This document shows, in pieces, positions 27,528 through 37,116 of a DNA stretch of 64,000 nt. The position numbers and the translations under genes are program-made. Below the pieces are notes generated by a model, which was not told where the DNA came from, searched no databases, and was given only the letters and a program-made list of their open reading frames with translations. The stretch comes from Betaproteobacteria bacterium SCN1. Lineage in GTDB: Bacteria > Pseudomonadota > Gammaproteobacteria > Burkholderiales > Thiobacillaceae. The stretch lies in NCBI GenBank assembly GCA_008923315.1, contig WBSF01000003.1, positions 1-64,000 of the forward strand, given 5' to 3'. The stretch's first letter is position 1; every line of letters starts with the position of its first letter.

Positions 27528-28348
27528 TCTGCGTTGAGCAGACGCACTTCGCGTTGCGGAAGCGACAGGACGACGCCGTGCATGCGGAGGGTTTCCAGCA
27601 CCGTCTGGGTGATTTCGCTCGATGTGTCCTCGAAGTCCGCTACCGTCGTCCAGGGGCGCACCGCGATGCGCACGCCGGATTCCGCCAGGGTGAGTACGCG
27701 GATCGCGGGCTCGGGGTCGGTCAGCACTTTCGGGTGCGCGGCGAGCAGTGCGCGGATTGCGGCCAGCGCGGCCGGCAGGTCAGTATCGAAGGCGACGCCG
27801 ACCGCGACGTCGAGCTGGCGCAGCGAACCGTAGTTGTGCAGGATTTCCCCGACGATCTTGCGATTGGGAATGACCACCCGCGAACGGTCGGGATGGCTCA
27901 GCGTCGTGTTGAAGAGCTTGATTTCCTCGACGATGCCTTCCTCGCCGGCGATGGAAATGTATTCGCCCATGATGAACGGCCGCGTGAAGATGATGGTGAG
28001 ACCCGCCGCCAGATTGCCGAGCACCCCCTGCATCGCCAGCGCCACCCCGGCGCCGGCCACGCCCAGCCCCGCCAGCAGCGGCAGCAGCTGTACGCCCAGA
28101 TTCTGCAGGGCCATGACCAGAAACAGCGCCAGCACCGCGATACGCACGATGCGGACCAGCAGTCCGCGCAGGCCGGCGTCGAGTCCCAGCTTCGCCAGCA
28201 TCGAATCCGCGACGCGGCCGATCCAGCGGCCCGCGAAATAGCCGATCGCGAGAATCAGCAAGGCCACCAGCACTTTGGGGCCGAACTGGATGGCCAGATC
28301 GATTGCAGTGCGTTGCGCGTGTTCCAGGGTTTGCAGGTGTTCGTCCAT
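27524..28348 (-). CDS. Small-conductance mechanosensitive channel, MscS family
   Basis: A 274-residue membrane channel with three hydrophobic helices. The pore helix is Gly/Ala-rich (LAGLGVAGAGVALAMQGVLG) and leads into the MscS beta domain (PFIMGEYISIAGEEGIVEEI). It opens on membrane tension during hypo-osmotic shock. The length is that of the basic E. coli MscS type. It is the first gene of a two-gene operon with the methyltransferase and is divergent from trhO. Confidence 0.92.
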   Translation of the reverse strand: MDEHLQTLEHAQRTAIDLAIQFGPKVLVALLILAIGYFAGRWIGRVADSMLAKLGLDAGLRGLLVRIVRIAVLALFLVMALQNLGVQLLPLLAGLGVAGAGVALAMQGVLGNLAAGLTIIFTRPFIMGEYISIAGEEGIVEEIKLFNTTLSHPDRSRVVIPNRKIVGEILHNYGSLRQLDVAVGVAFDTDLPAALAAIRALLAAHPKVLTDPEPAIRVLTLAESGVRIAVRPWTTVADFEDTSSEITQTVLETLRMHGVVLSLPQREVRLLNAE

Positions 28349-28551
28349 GTCGGGGGATCGGGTCGGGGTGATGGCGGAAGGGTAGCAAAAGGCAGGGGTC
28401 AGGGGTTAGGCAATAGAGAGCGGACGCGCTGCGCGGCTGCGCCGCGTTATCCCGGATTCTCCAGGCGCGGCAGGCCGGCCGTTCAGCGGCCGCCCAGTCC
28501 GGGTTTTCGGGCCCTCATATAAAATCCCCGCCTTCTTCGCAAGGACTGCCC

Positions 28552-29298
28552 GTGACCGTCGTCAACATTTCCTGCTACAAGTTTGTCGTCCTGAACGACC
28601 GCGAGGCGCTCAAAGCCGGTCTCGACACGCATCTGCGCGGGCTGGGCCTGCTGGGTACGGTGCTGCTCGCGCCCGAAGGGATCAATGTCTTTCTGGCCGG
28701 GTCGCGCGCGGCCATCGATGCGGGCGTGGTGCATTTGCGCGCCGACCCGCGCTTCGCCGACCTCGCGCCCAAGGAAAGCCTGTCGGCCGAGGCGCCGTTC
28801 AGGAAGCTGCGCGTCCGGCTGAAGCAGGAAATCATCACCATGAAAATGCCGGTGATCCGCCCGGCGGGCCAGCGCGCGCCGGCGGTGGCGGCGGCGACGC
28901 TGAAGCGCTGGCTCGATCGCGGACACGACGACGAGGGGCGGCCGGTGGTCATGCTGGATACGCGCAACGACTACGAGGTGGCGGCCGGTACATTCGAGCA
29001 TGCCGTCGCGTACGGCATCGCCGTATTCAGCGAGTTTCCGGCACGCGTCGCCGCGCACCGCGCGGATTTCGCCGGCAAGACGGTCGTGTCGTTCTGTACC
29101 GGCGGCATCCGTTGCGAGAAGGCCGCGATCCACATGCAGTCGATCGGCCTCGAACGGGTCTACCAGCTCGAGGGCGGTATTCTCAAGTATTTCGAGGAGG
29201 TGGGCGGCGCGCATTTCCATGGCAACTGTTTCGTGTTCGACGAACGCGAAGCGGTTGCGGCGGATTTGCAGCCGGCGTCCGGCCGGCTGCATCGCTGA
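28552..29298 (+). CDS. trhO: tRNA uridine-34 hydroxylase, rhodanese-like (UPF0176)
   Basis: A 248-residue protein: an N-terminal acylphosphatase-like domain ([12 protein letters not shown]) and a rhodanese domain with the active-site motif [10 protein letters not shown] (C182, C188). TrhO makes 5-hydroxyuridine at the wobble position of tRNAs using oxygen. The start is GTG 28552 behind AAGGA, with a TATAAAAT -10-like element at 28518-28525. The end is 7 bp from a convergent epimerase gene. Confidence 0.93.
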   Translation: MTVVNISCYKFVVLNDREALKAGLDTHLRGLGLLGTVLLAPEGINVFLAGSRAAIDAGVVHLRADPRFADLAPKESLSAEAPFRKLRVRLKQEIITMKMPVIRPAGQRAPAVAAATLKRWLDRGHDDEGRPVVMLDTRNDYEVAAGTFEHAVAYGIAVFSEFPARVAAHRADFAGKTVVSFCTGGIRCEKAAIHMQSIGLERVYQLEGGILKYFEEVGGAHFHGNCFVFDEREAVAADLQPASGRLHR

Positions 29299-29304
29299 GC
29301 GGCG

Positions 29305-30300
29305 TCAGCCTGCCGCCAGGTGGCCGTGACGCCGCATCCAGTCGGTCTGCATGTCGATCGCATCGCCGATAGCGATGCGCGGGGTCCAGCCGAGCCTGCG
29401 CTGCGTATCCGTGGCGTCGAAACAGCGGAAGCGGAAACCGTTGCGCACCAGATAGGGCGTGAACTGCGAACCGCTGCCGAGCCGGTCGAGCAGGGTCGCC
29501 GCCGCGATACCCGGGTAAAAGCAGCAGGAAGGGATTGTCCAGCGGACGCCCGCGTCCGGACGCACGCTTGAAGCGATGCGGTCGTACAGCGCACGGAACG
29601 ACCAGTGTTCGCTGGAGACGACGAGCCGGGTCGAGGCCTGTGTGCGCGTTGCGGCGAGCACGCAGGCGCGTGCCGCATCCTCCACGCACACCACCGACGT
29701 GCCGCCGGGCGGGGCGAGCGCGAAGCGGTGGCGCTGCAGGGCCTGGAAGATGACGCCGGTGTGGTTGTGCTTGTCGCCTGCGCCGTACAGCGGCGAGCAG
29801 TACAGCGAGACGACGCGGAGCGCGTCGCGGAAGGCGTCGGCAATACGGCGCGCCTCGCGTTTGCTGTGCAGGTAGGGATAGCGCGACAGGCCGGCCGCCT
29901 CGATGCCGAAATCCGGTACGCGCACTGCAGAATCGCGCGCGGCGGGAAAGGCGCTGATCGTGTCGAGCAGCACGGCCTGCCCGACGCCGGCCGCGACGGC
30001 GGCTTCGAGCACGCTCCGCGTGCCCTGTGCATTGATGCGGTGCAGCGCGTTCCAATAGCGGCGGCTGTAGCGTCCGAGCACCACGGTGTGCACGACGCTG
30101 AAGCATCCGTGCAGGGCTCGCCGCAGCGCGACGGCATCGTTGATGTCGCCCCAGTGGCGTGCCACCGGCAGGGCGTCGAGCGTGGGGTGCGCGGCGCCCG
30201 GACGTAGATAGGCGCGGACCGGCAGGCCGGCCTCGACCAGTTGCCGGCAGACCGTGCTGCCGAGGAAACCCGCCGCGCCGGTGACGAGGACCGGCCCCAT
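29305..30300 (-). CDS. NAD-dependent epimerase/dehydratase-family protein
   Basis: A 331-residue extended short-chain dehydrogenase. The N-terminal Rossmann motif is VTGAAGFLGS, the catalytic YxxxK pair is in YPYLHSKREA, and a Ser-rich DTISAF strand precedes it. It resembles sterol/dihydroflavonol-type (3-beta-HSD-like) reductases more than sugar epimerases. The substrate is unknown. Its ATG overlaps the stop of the next gene by one base (TGATG), so they are co-translated. Confidence 0.8.
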   Translation of the reverse strand: MGPVLVTGAAGFLGSTVCRQLVEAGLPVRAYLRPGAAHPTLDALPVARHWGDINDAVALRRALHGCFSVVHTVVLGRYSRRYWNALHRINAQGTRSVLEAAVAAGVGQAVLLDTISAFPAARDSAVRVPDFGIEAAGLSRYPYLHSKREARRIADAFRDALRVVSLYCSPLYGAGDKHNHTGVIFQALQRHRFALAPPGGTSVVCVEDAARACVLAATRTQASTRLVVSSEHWSFRALYDRIASSVRPDAGVRWTIPSCCFYPGIAAATLLDRLGSGSQFTPYLVRNGFRFRCFDATDTQRRLGWTPRIAIGDAIDMQTDWMRRHGHLAAG

Positions 30301-31139
30301 CAGCTGCCGGCGGGGCGGGACGGGGTGCCGGCGATACGGGAGGCGTCGAGCGTCTGCGCCACCTCGAACAGCGCATCGAAGGTATCGGCCAGATGCCGTA
30401 CGTCGGATGCGTTGAGCATGAGCGTGGCGCGGAAGGCCGAGCCCGCGTGCCGCGCTTCCGAAAGCTGCATCGCGGCATGGTCGTCCCAGATGCCATAGTC
30501 GCTCAGCGGCGCGCCGGTGGGGGCGTCCGCCCGCAGCAGGCAGCGCACCTGGATGCCTGCCGCCGCCTGTGCCCGCATGAGGGGTGCGATGTCATCCATT
30601 TCCCGGGCATCGTCGAGGATGAAGATGCGCTTGACCGTCACGCCGCGTGCGATCGCCTGCTCGGCAAATTTCTGGTAGCGCTGGCCGAGCATGGTCTGCC
30701 AGTAGGCCTTGTAGTCGGTGACGATGCTCGTGCCGCGATAGGTGCGGGCGCAGTGTTCGGGGGCAAACAGCTTTTCCGTGATCTCGATGACCCGCTCGAC
30801 GGAATTTTCCACCCAGCGTTCGCCGACCAGGTCGCCCAGGCGGTCGTTCAGCCGGACGAAGGCGCGTTCGGCGATCCATTTGCGCAAGGGGCCGCCGCTG
30901 TTTTCCAGGGTGCGCATGCGGGTGGCGGCCGAGACGACCATGTCCGGGGATTCGATCAGGCCCTTGTGTGTGTCCAGGTATTTCGAGACCTTGCCGATGA
31001 CCTGCAGATGCTCGATGACGAGGAAAGTCAGATGGGTGAGCAGCCCGATGATGAGCGACTGGACGCTGTCGCGGGTGTAGAACCACAGGCCGAAGGTGAC
31101 GAGCACGGAGGCCAGGGCCGGGACGAGGTAGCGTTTCAT
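30300..31139 (-). CDS. Membrane protein of unknown function
   Basis: A 279-residue protein with two N-terminal hydrophobic segments (about 5-22 and 28-45) and a soluble C-terminal part. The segment TVKRIFILDDAREMDDIAPL is reminiscent of a phospholipase D-like fold, but no HKD motif is present. I do not recognise a family. It overlaps the epimerase gene by one base and follows the hydrolase gene by 40 nt, so it probably belongs to the same minus-strand operon. Confidence 0.7.
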   Translation of the reverse strand: MKRYLVPALASVLVTFGLWFYTRDSVQSLIIGLLTHLTFLVIEHLQVIGKVSKYLDTHKGLIESPDMVVSAATRMRTLENSGGPLRKWIAERAFVRLNDRLGDLVGERWVENSVERVIEITEKLFAPEHCARTYRGTSIVTDYKAYWQTMLGQRYQKFAEQAIARGVTVKRIFILDDAREMDDIAPLMRAQAAAGIQVRCLLRADAPTGAPLSDYGIWDDHAAMQLSEARHAGSAFRATLMLNASDVRHLADTFDALFEVAQTLDASRIAGTPSRPAGS

Positions 31140-31179
31140 GGCGGCGGTTGACGGACAGGGAACTGCCGCCGATTATCCG

Positions 31180-31902
31180 TTATTCGCCGGCCAGAATCGC
31201 GTCGAAAGCGGCCGCGAGCGCCGGCGACCACTGCTGGCCGATTTCGTGGCCGCCGGCGACATGCCGGACGCGCACGTGCGGATGGCGCGCCGCCAGTGCG
31301 TCGGCGGGGGCCCGCTGAAGCCGGCCGAGCATTTCGGCCTGCCCGAACACCAGGTCGACGGGCAGCGTCCGCGCCAGCCGGTCGAGCTGGGTCCAGTCGA
31401 GCCCCTGTCGGATCGCGAGCAGTCGCCGGTGCCAGCGTACGGCCACCCGGCCGGGGTCGTCGTAGAGCGCGGTCCGCATCTGCGCGATGGCCGCGGCATC
31501 CCCCGTGTCTTCCGACCAGCGCATCAGACGGCGGGCCAGCCACGGCGCGGCGATACGTTCCGGTACCGCGCCGGTCAGCGCCAAGGCCAGCCGGCCGGGC
31601 ATGCGCGGCAGCCAGGGCGAGATCAGGACAATCCGGCGCACGGCCGGGCCGGCGGCCTGCAGCAGTCCGGGCACGATATGGGCGCCGAAGGACACCGCCA
31701 CCACGGTGAGCGTGTCCGTTTCGACGGCCTGCAGGCGCGCACGCCAGTACGCCGTGTGCGGTGCAAGGCCGGCGAAGGGCTGCGAGAAGAAATCGCCATG
31801 CGGCGCGGTATGGACGCGGTGGTGCCGGGACAGTCCGTCGACGAGCGCCTGGTGGAAATGCGGATGCCCTCCGATTCCGGGAATCAGCAGGAGGTCCGCC
31901 AT
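31180..31902 (-). CDS. Alpha/beta hydrolase-fold protein
   Basis: A 240-residue hydrolase-like protein. The N-terminal LLLIPGIGGHPHFHQ and the nucleophile elbow VVAVSFGAH (Ser in a relaxed A-x-S-x-G context) are visible, with a late GGHEI segment that would carry the catalytic His. The substrate is unknown. It may be a thioesterase or lipase-like enzyme. It follows the ABC permease gene by 13 nt on the same strand. Confidence 0.7.
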   Translation of the reverse strand: MADLLLIPGIGGHPHFHQALVDGLSRHHRVHTAPHGDFFSQPFAGLAPHTAYWRARLQAVETDTLTVVAVSFGAHIVPGLLQAAGPAVRRIVLISPWLPRMPGRLALALTGAVPERIAAPWLARRLMRWSEDTGDAAAIAQMRTALYDDPGRVAVRWHRRLLAIRQGLDWTQLDRLARTLPVDLVFGQAEMLGRLQRAPADALAARHPHVRVRHVAGGHEIGQQWSPALAAAFDAILAGE

Positions 31903-31915
31903 GGCGTTGCGCGCG

Positions 31916-34444
31916 TCAGCCCAGTGCCCGCAGCGACTGCATCGGCGGCACGCGCACGATGTGCCGCGTGGTGAGCCAGCCGCTCGCGCCCACCAGCAGG
32001 GCGCCGAGCGGCGGCAGCACGAGCCACAGCCAGGGATGGAGTTGCGGGCTCAGATCGAAGAGGCGGTGCGCGATCAGCGCCATCGCGATCTCGGCGCAGA
32101 CGCTGGCGAGCACGCCGGACAGCAGCCCCAGCACGACGAATTCGCTCATGAGCCCCTGTGCCAGCCAGGCGCGCCGCGCGCCCAGCGTGCGCAGCAGCAC
32201 GGCTTCCTGGCGGCGCGCGTCCAGGCTCGCCAGCAGCGTGGCGACGACGACCGCCAGCCCGGCCGCGAGCAGAAAGCCGAGCAGCAGCTGGATCGCTGCG
32301 AGAATGCGCGCGAACACGGCCTCGATGTCGGCGATGAGCTTGTCGAGCGCGAGTACGGTGATGCCGGGGAATGCCTTGACGAAGCCCGACATCGGGCTGC
32401 CGGGGCCAGACGGCACGCGCACGCTGGCGATGCCGCTGGCGGGCAGGCCGTCGAGCATGCCGGGTGCGAAGATGACGAAGAAATTGGGCTGCATCGAGTC
32501 CCATTTCACGTTGCGGATACTGGTGATGCGTGCGGCCACGGTCTGGTCGCCGATACGGAAGCCCAGCGTGTCGCCGAGCGCCAGATGCAGGCGCTCCGCC
32601 ATGCCGGATTCGACGGAGAGCTCTGCGGAAGGGTCGCTGCGCAGCAGCGGGGCACCCGACGGCGTGCCCCTCGCGGGTGCCGCGACCCGGCGGTCGCCAT
32701 GCCACCGGCCGGCGGTGACGGCGTTGTTGGCAGGCAGGCTCGCGGTCCAGGTGAGATTGAGTTCGCGTCGCAGGCTGTTGTCGCCGCGGTCTTCGGGCGG
32801 CAGCGTGTCGGCGATGGGCTGGCCGTTCTTTTCGATCAGCCGGCCGCGCACCATGGGGTAGAGCGCCGAGGCCTGCAGGTGGTGATCGGCCAGCCAGGCG
32901 GCCACCGCATCCTGCTGGTGCGGCGCGATGTTGACGAGGAAATGGTTCGGCGCATCGGGCGGCAGCTGCGTGCGCCAGCTTTCGATCAGATCGGTGCGCA
33001 CCAGTGCGAGCAGGCCGAGCAGGAAGAGCGCGAGGGTGAAGGCGCCGAGCTGCAGGGTGCTGTCGAAGCGGTGGCGCAGCAGCTGGGCGAGCCCGAAACG
33101 CAGCGGGCCGCGGCTCACCGTCCGCATGCCGCGGCCCGCCACGAGCGCCAGCCGTGCCAGCAACGCCAGCACCAGCGCCAGTGCGGCGAGCGCGCCGACG
33201 AAGACGCTGACGAGCTTGAGATCGCGCGCGTAGGCGACGACCAGGATCAGCAGCGCGGCGCCGCTGATCGCCGCGCCGAGCCAGGCGGACAGCGGCAGCG
33301 GCGGCAGGTCGCGGCGCAGCACGCGCAGCGGCGGCACACGGATCAGGCGCATCAGCGCGGGCAGCGCCGCGCCGGCCAGCGCGAGCAGCCCGCTTGCAAC
33401 CGCGACGGCGACCGGCTTCCAGCCCAGCGCGGGCAGGCGCGCCAGCGTGTCGGGCAGGATCAGGCCGCCCAGCGCCTGCTGTACCAGCGCGCCCAGGGCT
33501 GCGCCGCCCAGGCTGCCCAGCAGACCCAGCGTAAAGAGCTGGACGGCGTAGAGCACGCGCAGCTGCGCCGTGGTCGCGCCGAAGCAGCGCAGCAGCGCAG
33601 CCTGGTCGTAGTGCCGCAGCGCGTGTCGGCGTGCGGCGATGGCGATGGCGGCCACCGAGAGCAGCAGACTGATCAGCGCCGTGAGCTGCAGATAGGCGTC
33701 CATGTTCCGGAAGGCGCCACGCAGGGTTTCCACCCCTTCGCGCGAGCCGATCGTGCGCTGCGTGTCGTCGAGCCGGGTTTTGAGCGCGCGGGTGAAGGCG
33801 TCGAGCGCGGGCGGCGCGCCGGCGAACTGGTACAGATACGTGATGCGGCTGCCGGGCAGCAGCACCTGCGTGCGATCGAGTTCGTCGCCACGGAGGAAGA
33901 CGCGCGGTGCGAGACCGAACACGCCGCCCAGCTGGCCCGGTTCCTCGACCACCACGCCGGCGATGCGGAACGCGGCCTCGCCGATCCGTACCGTGTCGCC
34001 GACCTGCGCGTCCAGCAGCGGCAGCAATTGCGGGTCGACGTAGACCGATCCCGGCGGCGGCAGGGCGCGGCCGGGGGTGCCGGGCGCGAACGCGCGCGGT
34101 GCGATGCGCACCGTGCCGCGCAGAGGCCAGGCGTCGTCAACGGCACGCAGGGTGGCGAGCTGGAAGGCGTCGCCGCGGCTGATCATGCTGGCGAACTCGA
34201 CCGCGTGCGCGGTGGCGAGCGGGTTGTCCGGCCAGCTCTCGACCGGGCGCGGGCTGGTCACCAGCAGGTCGGCGCCGAGGAAGCGTGCGCCTTCGTCGCG
34301 CATCGCGCGCTGCAGGCGGTCGCCGAGGAAGCCGGTGGTGGCGACGCTGCCGACGCCGATGACGAGCGCGAGCAGCAGCACGCGCCATTCGCCGCTCGCG
34401 CGTTCGCGGCCGAGCAGCCAGAGGCCGAGACGGAGAAAATTCAT
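31916..34444 (-). CDS. ABC transporter permease, FtsX/MacB-like (YbbP type)
   Basis: An 842-residue permease with an N-terminal transmembrane helix, a periplasmic domain, two groups of FtsX-type helices (around 250-450 and 700-835) and a second large periplasmic domain between them. This double-FtsX plan is that of YbbP. Such systems export or extract lipids or lipoproteins from the inner membrane. ATG 34444 was chosen because it overlaps the ATPase stop by four bases (ATGA), showing tight coupling. Confidence 0.87.
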   Translation of the reverse strand: MNFLRLGLWLLGRERASGEWRVLLLALVIGVGSVATTGFLGDRLQRAMRDEGARFLGADLLVTSPRPVESWPDNPLATAHAVEFASMISRGDAFQLATLRAVDDAWPLRGTVRIAPRAFAPGTPGRALPPPGSVYVDPQLLPLLDAQVGDTVRIGEAAFRIAGVVVEEPGQLGGVFGLAPRVFLRGDELDRTQVLLPGSRITYLYQFAGAPPALDAFTRALKTRLDDTQRTIGSREGVETLRGAFRNMDAYLQLTALISLLLSVAAIAIAARRHALRHYDQAALLRCFGATTAQLRVLYAVQLFTLGLLGSLGGAALGALVQQALGGLILPDTLARLPALGWKPVAVAVASGLLALAGAALPALMRLIRVPPLRVLRRDLPPLPLSAWLGAAISGAALLILVVAYARDLKLVSVFVGALAALALVLALLARLALVAGRGMRTVSRGPLRFGLAQLLRHRFDSTLQLGAFTLALFLLGLLALVRTDLIESWRTQLPPDAPNHFLVNIAPHQQDAVAAWLADHHLQASALYPMVRGRLIEKNGQPIADTLPPEDRGDNSLRRELNLTWTASLPANNAVTAGRWHGDRRVAAPARGTPSGAPLLRSDPSAELSVESGMAERLHLALGDTLGFRIGDQTVAARITSIRNVKWDSMQPNFFVIFAPGMLDGLPASGIASVRVPSGPGSPMSGFVKAFPGITVLALDKLIADIEAVFARILAAIQLLLGFLLAAGLAVVVATLLASLDARRQEAVLLRTLGARRAWLAQGLMSEFVVLGLLSGVLASVCAEIAMALIAHRLFDLSPQLHPWLWLVLPPLGALLVGASGWLTTRHIVRVPPMQSLRALG

Positions 34445-35148
34445 GCGCTCACCGTGTCCTGTACGCGGCCGGCGACCAGATGCAGCCGGCGCTGGCAACG
34501 CGCCGCCAGCGTCGCGTCGTGGGTGACGAGTACCAGTGTGGTGTGGGCCGAAGCGTTGAGTTCGAACAGCAGATCGACGATGCGCGCACCGGTATCGGCG
34601 TCGAGGTTGCCGGTCGGTTCGTCGGCAAAGACGATCTCGGGGTCGGTGGCGAAGGCGCGGGCGATCGCGACGCGCTGCTGCTCGCCGCCGGACAGCTGGC
34701 GCGGCGTGTGGCGTGCACGAGCGGCCAGCCCCACGCGTTCCAGCCAGTGGGCGGCGCGTGCGCGCGCATCGTCGCGGCCGGCGAGCTCGAGCGGCATCAG
34801 CACGTTTTCCAGTGCGGTCAGCGCCGGCAGCAGCTGGAAGGACTGGAAGACGAAGCCGACCCGGCCGGCGCGCAGCCGCGCACGCGCATCTTCGTCGAGC
34901 GTGTCGAGGCGTTCGCCGAAGAGATGGACTTCGCCTGCGCTGGCGATATCCAGTCCGGCAAGGAGGCCCAGCAGCGTGGACTTGCCCGAGCCTGAAGCGC
35001 CGGTGATGGCCAGGGTCTCGCCGGCTTTGACGTCGAGCGCGACATCGCTGAGGATGGCGAGCAGGCCGTCGGCGGTCGGCACGCGCTGGGACAGCGCGCG
35101 GGCCTGGACGATGGATGCGGGGAACCGGGCGCTGTCGGGCGGCGTCAT
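34441..35148 (-). CDS. ABC transporter ATP-binding protein (YbbA/LolD-like)
   Basis: A 235-residue ATPase with Walker A GASGSGKST (residues 50-58), Q-loop FQSFQLLP, signature LSGGEQQRVAIARA, Walker B IVFADEPTG and the switch His in LVTHD. It powers the adjacent FtsX-type permease. It is divergent from the GDSL esterase gene. In E. coli the ybbA/ybbP pair is likewise next to tesA, so the gene order supports the assignment. Confidence 0.93.
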   Translation of the reverse strand: MTPPDSARFPASIVQARALSQRVPTADGLLAILSDVALDVKAGETLAITGASGSGKSTLLGLLAGLDIASAGEVHLFGERLDTLDEDARARLRAGRVGFVFQSFQLLPALTALENVLMPLELAGRDDARARAAHWLERVGLAARARHTPRQLSGGEQQRVAIARAFATDPEIVFADEPTGNLDADTGARIVDLLFELNASAHTTLVLVTHDATLAARCQRRLHLVAGRVQDTVSA

Positions 35149-35170
35149 GTCTGTGTGTGCTCTGAAAGTG

Positions 35171-35800
35171 ATGAAAATGAATTATCGCGTGTGGCTATTG
35201 TGCGCGTGGCTGGTAGTGCCGGGATGGGCGGCCGCGGCGCCGTGTTCGGTGTTGATTCTCGGCGACAGTCTGAGTTCCGGCTATGGACTCGCCAACGGCG
35301 CCGGCTGGGTGGACCGGCTCGACGCGCGCCTGCGCAAGCAGGCGCCGGCCTGGCATGCCGTCAACGCCAGCGTGGCGGGCGATACCACGCAGAACGGCCT
35401 GCAGCGGCTGCAGCCGGCGCTGGCCCGGCACCGGCCGCAGGGCGTGGTGATCGAGCTGGGCGGCAACGACGCCCTGCGCGGCACCCCGCCGGCCGCGATC
35501 CGCGAGAACCTGCGCACGCTGATCCGCCAGAGCCGGGCGGCCGGCGCCTGGGTGGTGCTGCTCGATGCGCCGATCCTGCCCAACTACGGCCGTGCCTACG
35601 CCGACGCCGTAACGAAGCTCTACACCGCACTCGCGCGCGAGGAAAACGTGGCGCGCGTACCCTGTTTCGTCTGCAAGGTGGGCGTCCGGGCCGGCATGAT
35701 GCAGGCCGACGGCATCCACCCCAACGAGAAGGCGCAGGGGGCGATGCTCGATGCGGTGTGGCCGGCGCTGAAACCGAAGCTGCGCTGCCCCGCATCATGA
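35171..35800 (+). CDS. tesA: GDSL-family arylesterase/thioesterase I
   Basis: A 209-residue exported SGNH hydrolase: signal peptide (NYRVWLLCAWLVVPGWAAA), block I GDSLSSGYG with the nucleophile Ser33, block III GGNDALRG, and block V DGIHPNEKAQ with the catalytic Asp/His. TesA hydrolyses acyl-CoA and aryl esters in the periplasm. An ATG two codons downstream (35177) is an alternative start. Its stop overlaps the start of ychJ (ATGA). Confidence 0.92.
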   Translation: MKMNYRVWLLCAWLVVPGWAAAAPCSVLILGDSLSSGYGLANGAGWVDRLDARLRKQAPAWHAVNASVAGDTTQNGLQRLQPALARHRPQGVVIELGGNDALRGTPPAAIRENLRTLIRQSRAAGAWVVLLDAPILPNYGRAYADAVTKLYTALAREENVARVPCFVCKVGVRAGMMQADGIHPNEKAQGAMLDAVWPALKPKLRCPAS

Positions 35801-36192
35801 AGAAGCCGGCGGACGACGCCTGCCCCTGTGGGTCGGGCCTGGGCTATGCGCAGTGCTGCGGCGCGTTTCATGGCGGCATTCCGGCACCCGACGCCGAGCG
35901 GCTCATGCGTTCGCGCTATACCGCCTATGTGCGCGGGCTGGCGGACTACCTGCGCGCCACCTGGCACCCCGACACCTGTCCGGCGGACCTCGGCCTCGGT
36001 ACGGCGCCGCGCCCGCAATGGCTGGGGCTCGCGGTGAAGGCGAACACGGTGCAGGACGACGATCACGCGACGGTGGAATTCGTCGCGCGCTACAAGCTCA
36101 ACGGGCGGGCCTTCACGCTGCACGAGACCAGCCGTTTCGTCCGCACGGACGACGGCCGCTGGCTTTACGTGGACGGCGACATCCGAGACTGA
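35797..36192 (+). CDS. YchJ-family SEC-C motif protein (UPF0225)
   Basis: A 131-residue protein with an N-terminal SEC-C zinc motif (CPCGSGLGYAQCCGAFH) and the YchJ/NTF2-like domain (RYTAYVRGLADYLRATWHP, FVARYKLNGRAFTLHE). The function is unknown. The zinc motif is complete. It is co-translated with tesA. Confidence 0.88.
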   Translation: MKKPADDACPCGSGLGYAQCCGAFHGGIPAPDAERLMRSRYTAYVRGLADYLRATWHPDTCPADLGLGTAPRPQWLGLAVKANTVQDDDHATVEFVARYKLNGRAFTLHETSRFVRTDDGRWLYVDGDIRD

Positions 36193-36553
36193 AGACCATC
36201 CGGGCCGAACCCGGTGCAGTCGAAGCGGCGGCCGCACTTGAGCGGCCGGCCGCCCGTCCGGCCGAGACCGCGCGCCGGCGGGCCTACCAGCCGTTCCTTG
36301 CGCAAGGCGAGCGCGACGACGCGGTCCCGATGATCGAGATCCGCCCGCTGGCAGCGCCGCCCCGGAATCGATGCATCGTTTGACATCGGCCGGCAGGCGG
36401 TTGCGGCGGGATGCCCGGTTTCCGCCCGGAACCGGGCTGTGCGCCGGGGCGGCATCCGGGCGCGCAGTGCTTCGAACAGGCGGCGAAGACTGTCCGCAAG
36501 ACCGGATTCCGCCGCGCAGCCGGCCCGTCCGGCACGCTGCAACGCCAGCCGCA
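36193..36553. other. Gene-free stretch between convergent genes
   Basis: I see no gene that I can support. The open frames here look like GC-rich shadows. A hairpin around CCCGGTT and AACCGGG (about 36414-36436) could end transcription from either side. Confidence 0.45.
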
Positions 36554-36793
36554 TCAGCGCGCGCTCAGCATCAGCCAGACCAGGCGGCGCGCCATTTCGC
36601 GACGCCGTTCCGGCAGCACGGCCTCGTCGGTGCGGCGGGTCTCGCCCGGCGCGGCCTGGCGCACGGGCTGAACGGCCGCGGGTTTGCCGCCTGTCAGTCC
36701 GACGCGGTCGAATCCCGTCGGCGGCGCGCCTTCGGCATGCGCCGTACCCAGAAACAGCCCGCAGGCCAGCAGGGAAAGAGTCGGAATGTTCAT
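36554..36793 (-). CDS. Small secreted protein of unknown function
   Basis: A 79-residue protein with a clear signal peptide (MNIPTLSLLACGLFLGTAHA) and a short, basic, Gly/Pro/Arg-rich mature part ending in an amphipathic helix (RREMARRLVWLMLSAR). The ribosome site AAGGAG is very strong and at ideal spacing from ATG 36793, which is the main reason I accept it. No family recognised. It lies next to the PEP-CTERM region. Confidence 0.6.
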   Translation of the reverse strand: MNIPTLSLLACGLFLGTAHAEGAPPTGFDRVGLTGGKPAAVQPVRQAAPGETRRTDEAVLPERRREMARRLVWLMLSAR

Positions 36794-36923
36794 GGTTTGC
36801 TCCTTGGGTTCGATGGCCGCGCACCTCGCGCGAAGTCCTGAACGCATGGTGGTCGAGCGGCGTCGTCGCGGTAAGCAACCGGGTGGAAACCGGGGCGGCC
36901 AACCGGGTTGGGCACGGCGCGCA

Positions 36924-36989
36924 TGAGCCGAAAGGCTTATTGCATGGCGCGAGACGGCACGCATCGGTGCAACATTCCGGGCCTACGAT
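36924..36989 (+). promoter_or_regulatory. Dyad-type promoter, copy 1
   Basis: TGAGCC-GAAA-GGCTTA (36924-36939; one G-U type mismatch), then GTGCAA (36967-36972) and TACGAT (36984-36989). The hexamer starts 45 bases after the dyad, exactly as in the other copies. The nearest downstream gene is the PEP-CTERM gene at 37638. Confidence 0.5.
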
Positions 36990-37070
36990 GCCCAACAGTT
37001 GCAAGTCGGCCGGGCTCGGCCCGGCGGCGAAGCGACACAACGAAAAAGCTGCATCCGAACAGGCAGCGAA

Positions 37071-37116
37071 TGGCAGTGCGCGTGAAAAGCAGTCGGGTAC
37101 CGTTCCACCGGTACCT
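37071..37116. repeat. 26-bp repeat plus hairpin, copy A
   Basis: A 26-bp sequence (37071-37096, starting TGGCAGTGCGCG and ending AAAGCAGTCGG) is followed directly by a 7-bp hairpin, GGTACCG / CGGTACC with loop TTCCAC. The same 26 bases occur at 37346. A poorly conserved A-rich stretch precedes both copies. Confidence 0.7.

Noticed and set aside
31487-35800. 1437-codon open frame on the plus strand across the ABC permease and ATPase genes
   Set aside because: Only its last 209 codons (the GDSL esterase) have motifs and a signal peptide. The rest is antisense to clear ABC genes.
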